Assembly: GCA_018524725.1 (NCBI GenBank)
Contig: JAEUWP010000120.1
Location: forward strand, 124,001 to 188,000
Origin: Podaxis mareebaensis
Taxonomy: Eukaryota; Basidiomycota; Agaricomycetes; Agaricales; Agaricaceae
Length of the DNA: 64,000 nucleotides
Direction: 5' to 3'
A program made the position numbers and the translations under genes. Positions within the stretch are counted from its first letter, which is position 1. Each line of letters begins with the position of its first letter. The notes beneath the pieces are model-generated. The model was not told where the DNA came from and made no database searches. It was given only the letters and a program-made list of their open reading frames with translations. This document shows, one piece after another, positions 1 through 12,067 of the stretch.

Positions 1-1599
1 GAGAGTGGATTGCAACAATACTGAGCGTTTCGAGTTCCTCGACGTGGAAGCGGCCAGACCTTCTGCGGTCGCGTAAAAAGCCGCCAAACGAGGGGTGGCG
101 AAAGCGAATTCGGCCCCCGCCGATCTGCCGGAAGTCGGGAACTTCTATCACAGGATGCAAGGGGTTCAATGCACGTTCGAACGTGACTCGATCAATATAG
201 AAAAAGTTGCAGAGCATGAGCGCCGAAAATGGGTGATCAGGAAAATATACACAGAAACCTAGCATCCGCAAAGCAACGTGAAGGCTGTTCTCAGGAACGC
301 CAGAGAGGACGTGTGTGTATAGGAGATCAAGTGGGTGTAGTGACGCCGCTCCAGGCGAAGACAAGCTAGTGATTTCGAGGAAGTTCAGACATTCTGTCAG
401 GCGGGACTTGGGATTGCTACCACTTCCTAGATCCGCTACGAATCTAAGGAGGATCGACCCAAATGCGAAGAGCCCCGAAGCTGCTTTGGCCGCCGCCCGC
501 AGTTCAGAATCTGATGGCCAGGGCCGTGGGTCGGCCACGAAGATGTCCCAATATTGGGCTCGGATATCGCGAAATCCGTCCTGAAGATAACAAAGAATGT
601 CACTCTCACTGTCGCCATCCGTGTGGATCTCCTCCATTTTACACCCAAGTCCTTGAAATGCCGGCTTCAAATGTGTCTCTGGTCGACTAGTGATCATCCA
701 GAGGAGTGGAGGATCGATCATAGAGCAGACGTAATCCCTGATAATCCCCACAAAGGTGGTTTGTGCCCTCTTTCCTTCACATTCATCCAACCCATCCAAT
801 ACAATTAACAAAGGGAGTCCGCTGATCTTTTTGCCAGACTTGAGGATCGAAAATGGCCGAGCGATCAAGCTCTCGAATTGGGAGGATAAATCCCGTTCTA
901 AGATCATAGGATCGTCAAGAAGTAATCGATAGATCAGTTCTTCGTAGGAGGGATGGCGGATCGCGAGCTCGTGTGCGAGCGTGGGTAGCACACGACGAAC
1001 ATCCTTGCAACCAGTGAATTTGGAAAAGAAGAACGATGCGCCGAGTCGTCCGATAGAATCACGACAGTGTTCTGCAACCGTCTGTGCTATTGCCGATTTG
1101 CCGATGCCCGCATAACCATATAGCCACAACATGCTCCAATCACGGCGGACATCATTGAGCCAAGTGGTGATTTTCCCCAAAATCGCTCTGCGGGTTCCGG
1201 GATGACAACGAGGGGGAGGATACCTTGCAGAGGAGTCGAGTTCTGCGCCTGGAAGTCTATATGGTGAAAGGAGCTCCATCGCTAGAAAGTATGTCAGGTT
1301 TGCACAACTCTCTCGCCGAAGAACCAGCGTACCGGTGTCTCGGCGAACATTATGCGACAAACCGGCTTGGACCTCATGACGGTTTTCTCCTTCCAAGGAG
1401 TCCACGCCTACAATAAAACACATTTTGTCGCTGAGCGGCACTATACTGGGTCAGGCTTACCTTGGGAAACAAATGGAGATCCCATCCTCGATGTATCAAA
1501 TGGTGATACACCTTCATTCTCCAAGTAGAGAGTTCTCTTCCCTCCTCCCAGTGGGCCATCAGTTGTCTGGGTATCACTTAAGTCTCTTTCCAGAGACAT
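1..1599 (-). CDS. NACHT-domain NTPase (mushroom NLR-like), 3' end outside window
   Basis: This is a STAND-type NTPase of the NACHT class, a family thought to act in fungal non-self recognition or programmed cell death. The model has two exons, 1599-1461 and 1407-1, joined by a 53-nt GT..AG intron in phase 1, and gives about 515 residues before the window edge. Exon 2 carries the usual YPPPRCHPGTR stretch, a P-loop (GYAGIGKS, about residue 145) and a Walker B (LLIVLDGLDEC). These are followed by the helical region with LWMITSRPE and ASGLFAFGSILLRF and the late motif FRHPSFGGFLRDRRRSG. No stop was found in that frame. The start at 1599 (MSLERDL) is inferred; a shorter start at 1279 (MELLSPYR) matches the neighbouring paralog. 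A similar gene lies just to the right in the same orientation, so the pair is a tandem duplication. The effector domain, if any, is not visible. Confidence 0.85.
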
Positions 1600-2199
1600 C
1601 GAAAATAATGTGCGACGGTTTAACGCGGGGTAGTTGTAATAGGAGAGGGAGCATCTGTGCGCGGCGTCGTGAGGGCATCGTTATGTGAACACGTTTTTCC
1701 CACAACGTATTCAATCAATACTTCGCTCTGTACTCCCGGTGCTCGTTAACATTTATAGGGCAGACCCAGCAAGGGAGGGATGGCGATGGTCCTTGGAGTG
1801 TGACTGGCTTGAGACGCTAGAACAAAATGACAAATGATTTATCTTTCCCATAATGTTTTTTGGTTACCGAGCCCACAATGTCGGCGAGTGAACCACGTGA
1901 TATCCATCATCCGAACGAATTCAGGGAGAAACCGCCGAGACGGAGGACTCTTCCAATGCGAATCATCTATCATTCTTTCCCTTTCACTTCATTGTCCAAG
2001 TAGATGGTAAAATGTTCTGTCACTGGCGTTACGATTAAATAAATACAAAAATGGAGAGTAACAGAGCGGCCAAGAGCAAGAGAACTGTCACATAGAGAAG
2101 AATATCTCCTACCGCCGGCGCAAACCGACCACGCCGAGGTTCTTCCCGTCCGAGGTGCTGCGAAACAAATTCATAAGTCACACATACACCACCATTAGC
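1600..2199. other. Intergenic, between tandem NACHT genes
   Basis: Only short overlapping reading frames occur here and none looks conserved. It should contain the promoter of the left NACHT gene and the 3' end of the right one. No repeat or RNA gene was recognised. Confidence 0.5.
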
Positions 2200-3840
2200 T
2201 TAAACTTTTACCATATCACAAAGCCTCTGAAGAAACACTGTCAAATAATGATGGGGACAGGCATCGAGGTTCCTGAGTCCTTGAGAGAGCATCGAGAGAT
2301 TCTCTGTCGCTACCCGTGAAGAGACCTCCCAACAGACCTGGCGAGAGAAGCTCTCAATACCATTTAAGACTTCCGTGACATCCTCAGTAACATCTGGAGT
2401 CCAGCGCAACTTGGCTCGTGGTTCCTCGACGGAGCAACATGTATTCCCTGCCATATTTTCAGCACCCCTCCCGAATCACGTAAGTCATAATGGGCGAAGC
2501 TTACCTCGGGACAGAGTGCACGAGTATTTAATGAAATGGTTGAGCCAACGGATGGATAAGGTCGCAACCTCAGCGTGCACCATGGCTACGCGTATATGCC
2601 AAGGGCCAGATCGTTCACGCTCCTTGAAAAAGGTACCAAATGAAGTGTAGTAAAAGCGAAGGGGGTCTGTCGTGGCCTGCGGCACCTCGGGCACATTCAC
2701 TACCGAATATAAGGGGCGCAAGATCTGATGGAATGCGGCTTGATCAAGGAAGAGGAAATTGGACAGAGCTTGAGCCGAGAGCGGGTGGTTGGGATAATAA
2801 GCACAAAAACCCAGGACGCGAAATGCAGTTGGAATAGCGCTCTCGGGTATGTCGGAGAGAATGTAGGTATATAGAAGATCTAAGGGACGTAGTGCATCAT
2901 TTCCGGGAGCGGAGAGGCTCGATATCTCGATGAAATCAAGACAAGCACTGAGCCGTAGTTTCGGGTCTCGAGTGGCAACATCCCCTACAAACCGAAGAAG
3001 GATTGAAGCAAAGACAAACGACGCTGATGATGCCTGCAAGATAACCGTCATCTGGACGGGCGAGGGCCAATGTTCATCAGGGTCGAATATATCCCAATGC
3101 CGCAGGCGCATTTCACGGAATTCGTCTCGCAGAAATAAATCCACGTCATTCTTTCCATCGTTATCGAGGACCATCTCCTCTTTGCGGCAGATAATGTTCG
3201 ACTGGATGGTGGAAAAAAAAGATTGTATGTGAGGTTCTGGTCGGCCGGAAACCATCCAGAGCAGCGGGGAATTTGGGGTTCTATCGACGTATCCTCCGAT
3301 AAGTTGCAAGATCTTGACCTGTGCCACGCTTCCTTCGCATTCATCCAAACCATCCAACACCATGAGCAAAGGGAGCTTTCCCTTCAGCTCTTGCCGAACC
3401 CTCGAGAAAGAAAAGGGGCGAGCAATCAATTCCTCGAATTGAGTGGACAGATCTTGCTCCAGGACCATCGGATCGTCGATAAGGCGTTGGCAAACCAGTC
3501 GCTTGTAGGCGGGATAGCGAACTGCGAGCTGCCGAGCAAGTGTTGGAAAGAGACGCCGTGGGTCGTTGGCATTGTAAGGTCTAGAGAAGAAAACAGCCGC
3601 GCCAAGCCGACTAATGCTATCACGACAATGCTCTGCCACCGTCTGTAGGACCGCCGATTTCCCAACACCAGATGGACCATAGAGCCATAGCATCTTGTGA
3701 TCTCTTTCGCTGCTATTAAGCCAAGCTTTGATCCTAGTTAGAAGTGCTTCCCGAGTCCCAAGATGACATCGAGGTTGGGGATAACGCATGGAGGAGTCCA
3801 GTTCAGTCCCCGGAATGCGGTAGCGCATCAGAAGCGCCAT
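2200..3840 (-). CDS. NACHT-domain NTPase, full length
   Basis: Second member of the tandem NACHT pair. Exon 1 is 3840-2505 and exon 2 is 2447-2200, joined by a 57-nt GTAAGC..CAG intron, giving 527 residues. The protein has the cysteine-containing YPQPRCHLGTR lead-in, a P-loop GPSGVGKS at residues 55-62, Walker B LLMVLDGLDEC at about 157-168, the WMVSGRPEPH motif, and a C-terminal FYYTSFGTFFKERERSG matching the left gene. The spliced tail (CWEVSSRVATENLSM and following) aligns with the tail of the broken copy at 21.7 kb, which supports the last intron. No WD40, ankyrin or other repeat domain follows, so this is a short NACHT protein. A small upstream coding exon is possible: a GTAAGT donor lies near 3888, and several acceptors lie just before the ATG. 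NACHT NTPases in mushrooms are numerous and vary in number between strains. Confidence 0.88.
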
Positions 3841-4745
3841 TGCTATTCTCCTGAATCAGATATGTTCATCTGTTATACCATCAGACTTACCTCCCCGTTC
3901 AAGCGACTCTTTATCCCCCATATTTGACATTTTCTTGCAAATAGGACTCTGAGAATCCCGGGTGCTGGGGTGGGGAGTAAGTGATCCAAGGGACCTGCAA
4001 TAGTAAGTTTTTTTGGTAATGGTAGCAAGTAGTATGAATGGCTCACCAGGCAGGCAGAGCTCACCTTGCTGGCCGATCGCTCGGTGTCCGGGCGAGAGGC
4101 TGTTGGACGCAACTAGACACGAATGGTCGTCAGACTCTGTTGTTCGGACAGATTGGACTCATTGGAGCGCTGACCCAAGTTTGGAACGTTGACAAAGTGG
4201 GTGTTAAAACGTTAACCACCGTTTGGCATTGAATTTGTAACTCAACGTGTTAGTGTTGAACGTTGTTGCACATCGAACGTAACATTGATCGGGATCATCG
4301 GACACGAGGATGCCAGGATATTCAGTTTCCCACACACGACATTCAAGTTTATGATGAATTGATGATCACTTTCAGGGGAAATGCTCGCTTGTGCTCGCTG
4401 AGAGACGGAAAACGCAACCTCAAGATGGTTTAGACTACCTTGAGAATGCGTAAGTAAGCACCGAATTCACCAATTACCCGACGATAAGAAATCCACGGAG
4501 AAACAAACGCAACTAGTACGCTACCATGGCTCTGGGATTTTGCTGATTCGTTGCCTCCGTTTGGATAAGAATCATGCTTAGGGTCAGAGGAAAACAGGTG
4601 CGCTTAGGACTAAGGTCACTGGTACTGAGTACTGACTCAGAGTCACTGTCGGAACCGTCGATGCGACAACTTGACAGATATAAACAGCAACGCGCAGTTA
4701 CCATCATCCGCATCCATCAACTCAGCTCGTTCTCTGTATTATCCC
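3841..4745. other. Intergenic between divergent genes
   Basis: About 0.9 kb separates the minus-strand NACHT gene from the plus-strand DUF4139 gene, so it probably carries both promoters. Apart from a possible short 5' exon of the NACHT gene near 3890-3920, I see nothing coding. A CACTG-rich stretch lies around 4610-4650. Confidence 0.45.
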
Positions 4746-7054
4746 ATGAGTTCCGTAAACACAATCCGTATTGTTGCGGCAGAACATCCGGTTAAATCTG
4801 TGGTGGTTCTGAAGTCGTCGAAAGCGGAAGTTGTCAGGTCTTTTAGTGTTGCGCTCAAGGTATGTACATCAGCTAGCCGTGTCACTTTGCCCTGATGTAC
4901 ACACGATTACCTCTTCACTTAGGGCGGTCAAAACAAGCTTACGATCTCAAAACTCCCTAGCACAATCGACACGCAGTCCGTCCGAATTTCGGGTCTCAAT
5001 CCAAGTGCAATTAAGAACAGGACCTATCTCTCTGATGTTGTCTGTTCCGTATCGTCAGCCTCTGATGATACGTCGAACGACCCGGTCCACGCGTTGGAGG
5101 TCAAGAAAAACACGTTACAACATGAGAAGAAAGTCCTTGATACTCAAGCCGACGTACTAGTCAAATATGCCAACAGCTTGACTGGAGAACACGCAAGTCC
5201 AGATGTAATGAACGGATTCTTGACCGCGTTTGTGGAGCATGGAAAGTCGAATATCCGTGCTGTGAGTCGAACAGTCCACTTATGATGGCTGACCGGTACG
5301 CTGACGTTGATATAGATTGCGGAGCTCGAAACTCAGATCGAGGAAATCGACAAGCAAATCAAGGAAGAAAGACAGAAGGCATCTCTCCTCAAAGGCTCTG
5401 CAGACACCGAGCTTACGGCTGTGATCACAGCCGACAACGACACGCGCGTGGACCTGAAACTGACCTATAGTAAGTTTGTATTTGAATTTCAACAAGTTCC
5501 CTAACGTCTCTCCGTTAGTTGTGAACAAAACGCACTGGTCACCAACATATGAACTCCATGCTGTCACCGGTGATAATGGCCAACCCTCACGAACGGTCTC
5601 GTTGCACTACCGTGCCTGCATAACACAATCCACAGGCGAAGACTGGTCAGACGCGGCGCTCATCCTCAGCACCGTCGCGACTGACACGATCATCAAACGT
5701 ATCCCCAAGTTGGAGCCTACCAGGATCAGAGTGTCGTACAACAATAGCGGTCGTGGTGGTGGACTCTTTGGAAATGTCGGACAACAACAACCAATGGTTC
5801 AACAACAGGGTTTATTTGGACAAAAACCAGCAGCAAATCAGGCATCGCTGTTTGGACAAGCACGACCACAGCAGCAGCAGCAACAGCAGCAACAGCAGCA
5901 AAATGTATCCAGCGCATTTGGTTCGAATACTGGTGGTCTGTTTGGGAATACTGCCCCCACTGGGTTCGCTGCGTTTGGTTCGAGTACTGGCGGCCTCTTT
6001 GGGAGTACCGCCCCTCCCCTATTCAACTCTGAACCAACTGCTGCTTCCAGGCTTTCCCCTCCTGATGATGGGATTATTACTCTCTCAGACGAAGATTCAG
6101 ACGCTGAGCCTGGGGAAGGAGATGCTGAGGATGAAGGACCTGTGAAAGTTGTCACTCAAACTCCTATGGCTTTGACCTACACAGTTCGTGGAAAGTCCAG
6201 TATTCCTTCTGACGGCAGAGAACACGTCGTTACGATTGCTGTATTGTCGTTCGAGACCGACGTAGAATACGTTTCGGTGCCGAGGGTTGACCCCCGCGTT
6301 TACCTTCAGGTGAGTGTCAGGTTAAATTTCCTCGACGTATCCCCCCTAACTATGGCCAATCTTAGTGTCAAGTGAAAAACAATAGCGAGTACAGGCTTCT
6401 CCCAGGGCCAGTCAGCATCATCCTGGACGATAGTTACGTTTCCAAGACGACCATCTCCGTGCGCTTACTTTCTTCTTTTCCTGTTCCTGATGCAATACTT
6501 ATCGATTTTTCCTCTGTCAGGATGTGAACCGCAATGACTTTTTCAACTTCACTCTCGGAGACGACCCTTCCGTTCTCATCTCCTACTCCCGTCTCTCCAA
6601 GACTATCAAGGAAGGCAGCGGAGCTTTCGCCGACGTTGTCAACATCACTACCTACACTACTTCGATCACCGTGCAGAATAAGCATGGCTTCCCCATCGAG
6701 AAGCTTACCTTGCGAGATGCGGTGCCTATGTCCGATGATAAGCGTGTGAGGGTCGTGTTGAGGAAGCCGAAGGAGCTTATCGAGGCAACGGAGGGAACAT
6801 TTGTTAAAGTCAAGAAAGAGAAAGAAACGAAAGACGAAACCACTAGTGACGCGGACGCGGGTGAAGGACAGCAAGAGGAAAAGGATGGTTTGAGGGTTAG
6901 GTGGATGAAGGAGAAGGAGGGATTGTATGAGTACAAATGGAGGGTAGACGCAGACGATAAGATTAAACTGGAGACTGTGTTCGAAATAAAGGCCTCGACT
7001 GACCTCACTTGCTCCTTCGCAGAAAGTACATATTTGTTCGGGAGAAAAGGGTGA
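4746..7054 (+). CDS. DUF4140/DUF4139 protein (mucoidy-inhibitor-like) with GLFG/poly-Q insert
   Basis: Six exons (4746-4859, 4923-5261, 5316-5469, 5519-6309, 6366-6458, 6521-7054) give 674 residues. All introns are GT..AG and about 46-63 nt long. The N-terminus (residues 1-150, with LSKLPSTIDTQSVRISG-like text) is the DUF4140 part and is followed by a coiled coil. The DUF4139 beta domain begins at KLTYIVNKTHWSPTYELH and ends at TVFEIKAS. The family's cellular role is not established; bacterial homologs are annotated MuiA. Between the DUF4139 halves lies a low-complexity insert (about residues 280-385) with repeated GLFG/FG units, eleven consecutive glutamines, and then an acidic stretch (LSDEDSDAEPGEGDAEDEG). 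The fifth intron uses a weaker GTGCGC donor. The frame continues cleanly through every junction, so the gene looks intact. Confidence 0.88.
5869..5901 (+). repeat. CAG/CAA trinucleotide run encoding 11 glutamines
   Basis: Eleven consecutive CAG or CAA codons lie inside the DUF4139 gene. CAA interruptions at the fifth, eighth and eleventh codons would slow slippage. The run sits among GLFG units in the low-complexity insert. Confidence 0.95.
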
Positions 7055-7756
7055 TGGTATCGACGCTGTACCTGCTGAACCATGTATTTTTGCCTTGTGA
7101 TACTGTAATGAACTGCCCATGTACTGATTGCTCTGGAACACTGGAGGTACCCAAGCAACTGCGACTAGTGCCAAATTCCGGAATTTGCACTTAAGCACTT
7201 GAGGTCTCAACACTTGTCCGATACGTTCAGTCGAGTTGCCCAGAAACGTTGGGCTCCGGTGATATGCACAGGTTTGAAGCGTCTATCACAATATCAGAAC
7301 TTGTGATAAGACCACTGGTGGGAGGCTGTGGCTTGGCGAGTGGCCGCCCGGAATCACCGACGCATACTAGTCTAGGAAACAATGAAATCCCTCTGTCAAG
7401 CATTTCACACATCTTACCATATGCTCCACGCGCTAAGTCGTGTGCCAATACCGTTCTCACCAACACATAGACTTATCGCCCAACTTATCCTGAACCAGAA
7501 TAAGTCGGGGACGCGTGACTGATCATTCCCGCAGGTATCACCTTCGAATTTCAGATCTCACCAATGATACGTGAGATAACCAAACTACCTGGAGATAGCT
7601 ACCTCCCACCAGGTGGTTGTGCTCGCGCTCAATGAGTATAAATGGGTCAGGAACCAAAGACTTACAGTAGAAACCCGCTCTTCTTTGTCGTGCCCGCTGC
7701 TTGAACGTCGCTGGTTAAAGAAAACCCCCACCCCCCGTCGTTGTCGTCGCCAAGTC
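7055..7756. other. Intergenic with formamidase promoter
   Basis: No conserved coding sequence was seen in this 700-base stretch. The right part holds the promoter of the formamidase gene, including a TATA-like site. Confidence 0.5.
7636..7643 (+). promoter_or_regulatory. TATA-like box of the formamidase gene
   Basis: The sequence GTATAAAT lies about 115 bases upstream of the chosen ATG at 7757, a plausible distance in basidiomycetes. It is a match by eye only. Confidence 0.4.
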
Positions 7757-10338
7757 ATGTCAGCCAATTCTGCTGCGAACTCTGTTCCTCATCCTACCGT
7801 AATAAAGGTGAGTTCGTGGTTCCGTCCCTCATCTGGCGGCCCCGACCCACCCACCTCTCAGGTCGATCCCTTTGTGTAAGTAACGACGTCTCCCTTCATT
7901 TGTTGACCCCTGATCTGTCGCGCACGCCGCCGGTAGCCCAGCGGATCAACAGAAGGTATATAGCTATGATGTGTTCCTTTATGTCTTTGCTGAAGGGTAC
8001 TCCAGGGCATCCATAATCGCTGGCAGTACGTCTTGTACTGTGCGTCCTTAAGGCGTCCGTTCACACCTTTTGCCCAGCCCCGATATCCCCCCTGTTGCCA
8101 CCGTCAAACCAGGACAAGTAAGCCGAAAGACTTCCCATCGACGTTGCCCAGCCTTAACCCATTCTCCCGTAGATATTCAAGGTCGAGTGTGTTGGTGAGT
8201 CCCCGAGCGAAGTCTCACGTGGCTCAGGCTCACACTCACGTCGTGCCAAGACTGGACTGGTGGTCAAATCGGCAACAATGATTGTGAGTGCTCCCTATTG
8301 CACCGTTCCTATAGTCTTAACATGAGCATGTGGAAACAGGCAGCGATGATGTCAAGAATGTGGACCTTACAAAGGTACACAACCTCTCAGGACCCGTCGC
8401 TGTCGAGGGTGCGGAACCCGGTGATTGCTTGGTTGTCGATATCCTAGACGGTACGTCATCCGAGTTAGCCTTTGAATTGCAAATTCATCGTCACGATGAC
8501 CTGCAGTCACCCCTTTCGAGAAAATGCCGTGGGGTTTCACTGTATGTGCCCCGCAGTCTTTCCCCTAATGGCTTTTGCCAATTCAGACCACTGATCAGGG
8601 CATCTTTGAACTCGAGAAAGGTGGTCTCTTCGCTCGCGAATTCAATAGCAAGGCTTGCAAAGCTATCTGGGATCTCAATGGTATGTGCCCCGCCTTTTAC
8701 CCTCAACCACAATTCCCTTACAATTACTTACCAAGGTGTCTTTGCATCTTCTCGCCATATTCCTGGTGTACGCTTTGCTGGAATTCCTCATCCGGGTCTC
8801 ATCGGAACCGCGCCATCTCACGAGCTACTGGCCACATGGAATAAGCGCGAAGGGGAGCTTATTGCTGCCCATGGAGATGCTGTTCCTCCAGTCGCCTATC
8901 CACCTGAGCCACGCGGAGCCTACGTCGGCCAGGACCTTCCCAGAGAGGTGATAGACAAGGTCAAGAAGGAAGGTGCGAGGACGATCCCCGGCCGTGAGCA
9001 TGGAGGAAATTGTGATGTACGTCACTTGTTCGATCTTGCCTGACATTTTGTTGATAAGTTTGCTCGATAATAGATCAAGAATCTTTCCAAGTATGTTTCG
9101 GCGCTTGCAGTAATACGAGGATCATAAAATGTTCATCTTATGATAGGGGTTCCCGATGCTACTTCCCTGTCTTTGTCAAAGGCGCGAACTTGTCTGTTGG
9201 AGATTTGCATTTCTCTCAGGGTGATGTAAGCATGACGTTTTAATTCTGTATAAACCGGACTACTTACATATCCTTTCGTAGGGCGAGGTAAGCGGAAACG
9301 AAATCTCGCTATATTTAAACCATCTAAACTGGCGTTCAGATATCATTCTGTGGGGCTATTGAGATGGTAGGTTTCCGAGCTAACTTGTCCTTCCCCACTA
9401 CTGAAACATTGATAGGCAGGTATCGTCACATTCAGTACAACCATTATCAGGGGCGGCGTGGAGAAATTCGGATTGAAGCAGCCGATTTTCCTGGTATACC
9501 CTGGTTCTAGTATCTGTCATCAATTGTGCTCATTACAGCCAATCGCGCGCCTAGCCGTCCCCAGTCGACCCAATGTACTCCCAGAAGGTAAGGCATTTTT
9601 CCTTGTTCTATCCTAACGTCGGTCCTCATTGTCATGAACAGTTGGTCTTCGAAGGTTTGAGCGTGAACATCAGTAAGCTCCACCCTGCGCATCCAAGAAA
9701 AACATCTATAACACTGCACAATTTTTAGACGGAGACGGCAAGCAATACAGCATGGATGCGTACGCGCTTAGCTTGTATCCTGGAACTCCTATCTGACATA
9801 CATACAACCAGTACGGTCGCGTACAAACAAGCTGCTCTCAACGCAATCTCTTACCTCCAGAAGGTAACTCATTCATGCTACCAATATTCCTGAAGCGCTA
9901 ATACTCGATCCTAAAGCTCGGCTACAGTGAGCCCAATTTCCCACTGAACTCCCAAAAATTAAAAGGTCATTTCTACTCCTCATAGCACGTGAACAAGCTT
10001 GTAAGCCATCGCATCATCCGTGCCTTTCATGTCCTGACATTTCTGTAGACCTCCTTCTCTCCGCTGCTCCCATTGAATCCCACGTCGGGGCCATCGTGGT
10101 ACGTTGACCCCCTACGACGACGCATGACAATCCCTGATCATGCCTGAAACTTTAGGACTCACCCAACGCTTGTGTTACGGTCGCGATTCCCACCGGTATC
10201 TTCGAACATGTAGGTGCCTGGCTTAGATTGACTGGGATTCGTACCGAGGCTTCTTCACAGGATATTCTTCCCAAACCCGAAGGTCTCACGAAACATGACT
10301 ACGGTCAATGTGCCATCAGAAGTGATGGGGTCCTCTGA
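7757..10338 (+). CDS. Formamidase (FmdA/AmdA family), about 25 exons
   Basis: Formamidase hydrolyses formamide to formate and ammonia, a nitrogen-scavenging cytosolic enzyme in fungi. The spliced model is 426 residues, close to the usual length of about 410-430. Family signatures appear in order: HNRWHPDIPPVATVKPG, VDWTGGQIGNND, DDVKNVDLTKVHNLSGP, GAEPGDCLVVDILD, ASSRHIPGVRFAG, HPGLIGTAPSHELLATWNK, REHGGNCDIKNLS, HFSQGDGEISFCGAIEM and DSPNACVTVAIPTGIF. Exons run 7757-7807, 7862-7875, 7937-7955, 8006-8025, 8078-8117, 8173-8194, 8251-8283, 8340-8450, 8507-8541, 8587-8680, 8736-9016, 9074-9090, 9147-9225, 9282-9287, 9340-9366, 9416-9493, 9555-9587, 9642-9672, 9729-9759, 9812-9863, 9917-9926, 9986-10000, 10049-10098, 10156-10209 and 10261-10338. 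Frame is kept at every junction. The smallest exons (6, 10, 14, 15 and 17 nt) are needed to restore conserved family text. Exon 4 uses the acceptor at 8005 because a nearer one leads to a stop. Confidence 0.92.
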
Positions 10339-10600
10339 GTTTGAGAAGTTAACAAAGGTTGTTAAGTTATCTAATAAGGGTTTATATGTCCAGAGTTATG
10401 ACATCGGCTTGTGTATTCAAACGACGAAATAGGATTTATGTTGCTGGTAATCCGACCATTTGCAACTTGTAGCGTTCCTGTACAATGAACCGTCATCTAC
10501 CGTCGTGTTCGTTTATCAAGACGGGAGACATCTAAGGGCTCCAGCATTCCCATAAACCCAAAACAAAACAATCTGCACCCAGGGTGCTGCATCTATCAAC

Positions 10601-12067
10601 TCATAGCTTACTCCTTTCCTGAACCTGCTCTATCGCCAAGGCATCAGCCCTAACCTGCTGACTCTCTTCTTCGCTCCTTTCCTTCCTTGAGGTCGCACTT
10701 AGAACCTCCTCAACCCACTTCAAGACACCCCATATCAACCTATCCACGTCTTCCTTGGTGTTTCCGGCATGCAGACACACGCGTACGCGGTCCTTTCCTT
10801 TCGGAACCGTTGGCCAAGTAATCGGGCGAGCGTTCATTCCATGCGCGAGAAGGTATGCCGAGAGGGGTCGAGGGTGTGGTGTTAGGATCGGAATAATTGG
10901 AGAAGGGTCGTTACGCGACGAGGTTGTAGAGGGGTGTAAAGAGACGAGGGTTGGCGGGATGTTCTGTGACTTGAGGGCGGTCGTGAGGGTTGAGGTTAGG
11001 TATGTCGAGAGGGAGAGAAGATGTTTCGAAAGCTAGGTGACGTTGCTGTTGAGCCGTTGCAAGGAAGGATTCAGGTTAGAACGTACATGTGATGCAGTAC
11101 CATCCGTCAACATATCAAACGAGGCGCCTGCAGCAATGATATTGGCATAGCTAAGGGATGTGGTGTAGATCAGGGATCGTGCGTAGTTAAGCATGTAGTC
11201 CTTGATAACGTTGTTTGTTAGAACGACGGCTGCAATTTCGACCCTCTCAGCATACTGTCAGTTTGAAGCTTTGTGAGAACACGCACCGCCGGTGGCAGCT
11301 AATGCTTTCCCAAACGTGTGTAGCCTCGCCAGAACCTTGTCCTCCAGACCCAACATTGCAACGCGTCCCTTTCCTTCAGGGCCGTAAATTCCCGTTGAAT
11401 GAGCCTCGTCGACAACCAGGTACGCGTTTCCCTCTGGAAAAAGCTCCTCGATCACATCTACCATCTCCTTTAGAGGTGCAAATGTCCCATCCATGCTGTA
11501 CAAACTCTCCACAGCGATGAACACACTCTGACCCTCGCCAATCTTATCTCTAGCTCTCTCAAGCACTAACCGCATCGCCTGCACCGAGTTGTGTTCAAAC
11601 GAGATCCAGGAGGACCGGTTGACCCGAGATGCACGCATTCCATCGTGGACAGATGCATGAATATATTCATCATGAACGATTGCATCTCCTGGCTGGGGAA
11701 TGCAGGAGAAAAAGCCTACATTCGCGTCAAAGCCCGAATTGAATAATAGCGCCGCTTCTGCGCCGAAAAATCGCCGTAAGCGTTCCTCAAGGTCCGCATG
11801 GGCCTGTCCGTTCACCAAAAGTCTTGAGCCGCCGGAACCGAGGATGTCGGGAGCCACCGAGAGTTTGCGGAGGAAGTGGGAGCGAAGGTGTTGTGAGGAG
11901 GAGAGAGATAAATAATCGTTGGAAGTGAAGTCGGTCAATGGCGAGGTTAGTGCTGACGCGGTTGCTGGATCGGGAAGTCGACGCCGGATCCATCGGTCGT
12001 CGCGGGATGCAAGTGCCGACAACAATTTTCTTTCGAGGGCTGAGTTGGGTCTGAGGGGGGCCGGCAT
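10601..12067 (-). CDS. bioF: 8-amino-7-oxononanoate synthase (KAPA synthase), peroxisomal
   Basis: This PLP enzyme condenses pimeloyl-CoA (or ACP) with L-alanine, the first committed step of biotin synthesis. Three exons (12067-11287, 11229-11087, 11032-10601) give 451 residues. The alpha-oxoamine synthase landmarks are clear: FTSNDYLSL, GSGGSRLLVNG, the DEAHSTGIYGPEGKG motif with its PLP-contacting Asp and His, and HTFGKALAATG with the Schiff-base lysine. After the splice come VIKDYMLNYARSLIYTTSLS and an arginine-containing C-terminal domain. The last residues are SKL, a canonical peroxisomal PTS1, in line with peroxisomal BioF known in Aspergillus. An upstream in-frame extension to 12223 exists, but MPAPLRPNS at 12067 is the likely start. 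Related enzymes (serine palmitoyltransferase, ALA synthase) are excluded by length and motif text, though a secondary-metabolite AOS cannot be fully ruled out. Biotin genes are patchy in mushrooms, so the distribution is worth checking. Confidence 0.87.

Noticed and set aside
5838..6155. Minus-strand 105-codon frame with a cysteine run
   Set aside because: Antisense of the poly-Q/GLFG coding exon; the Cys run is the reverse strand of the CAG repeat.
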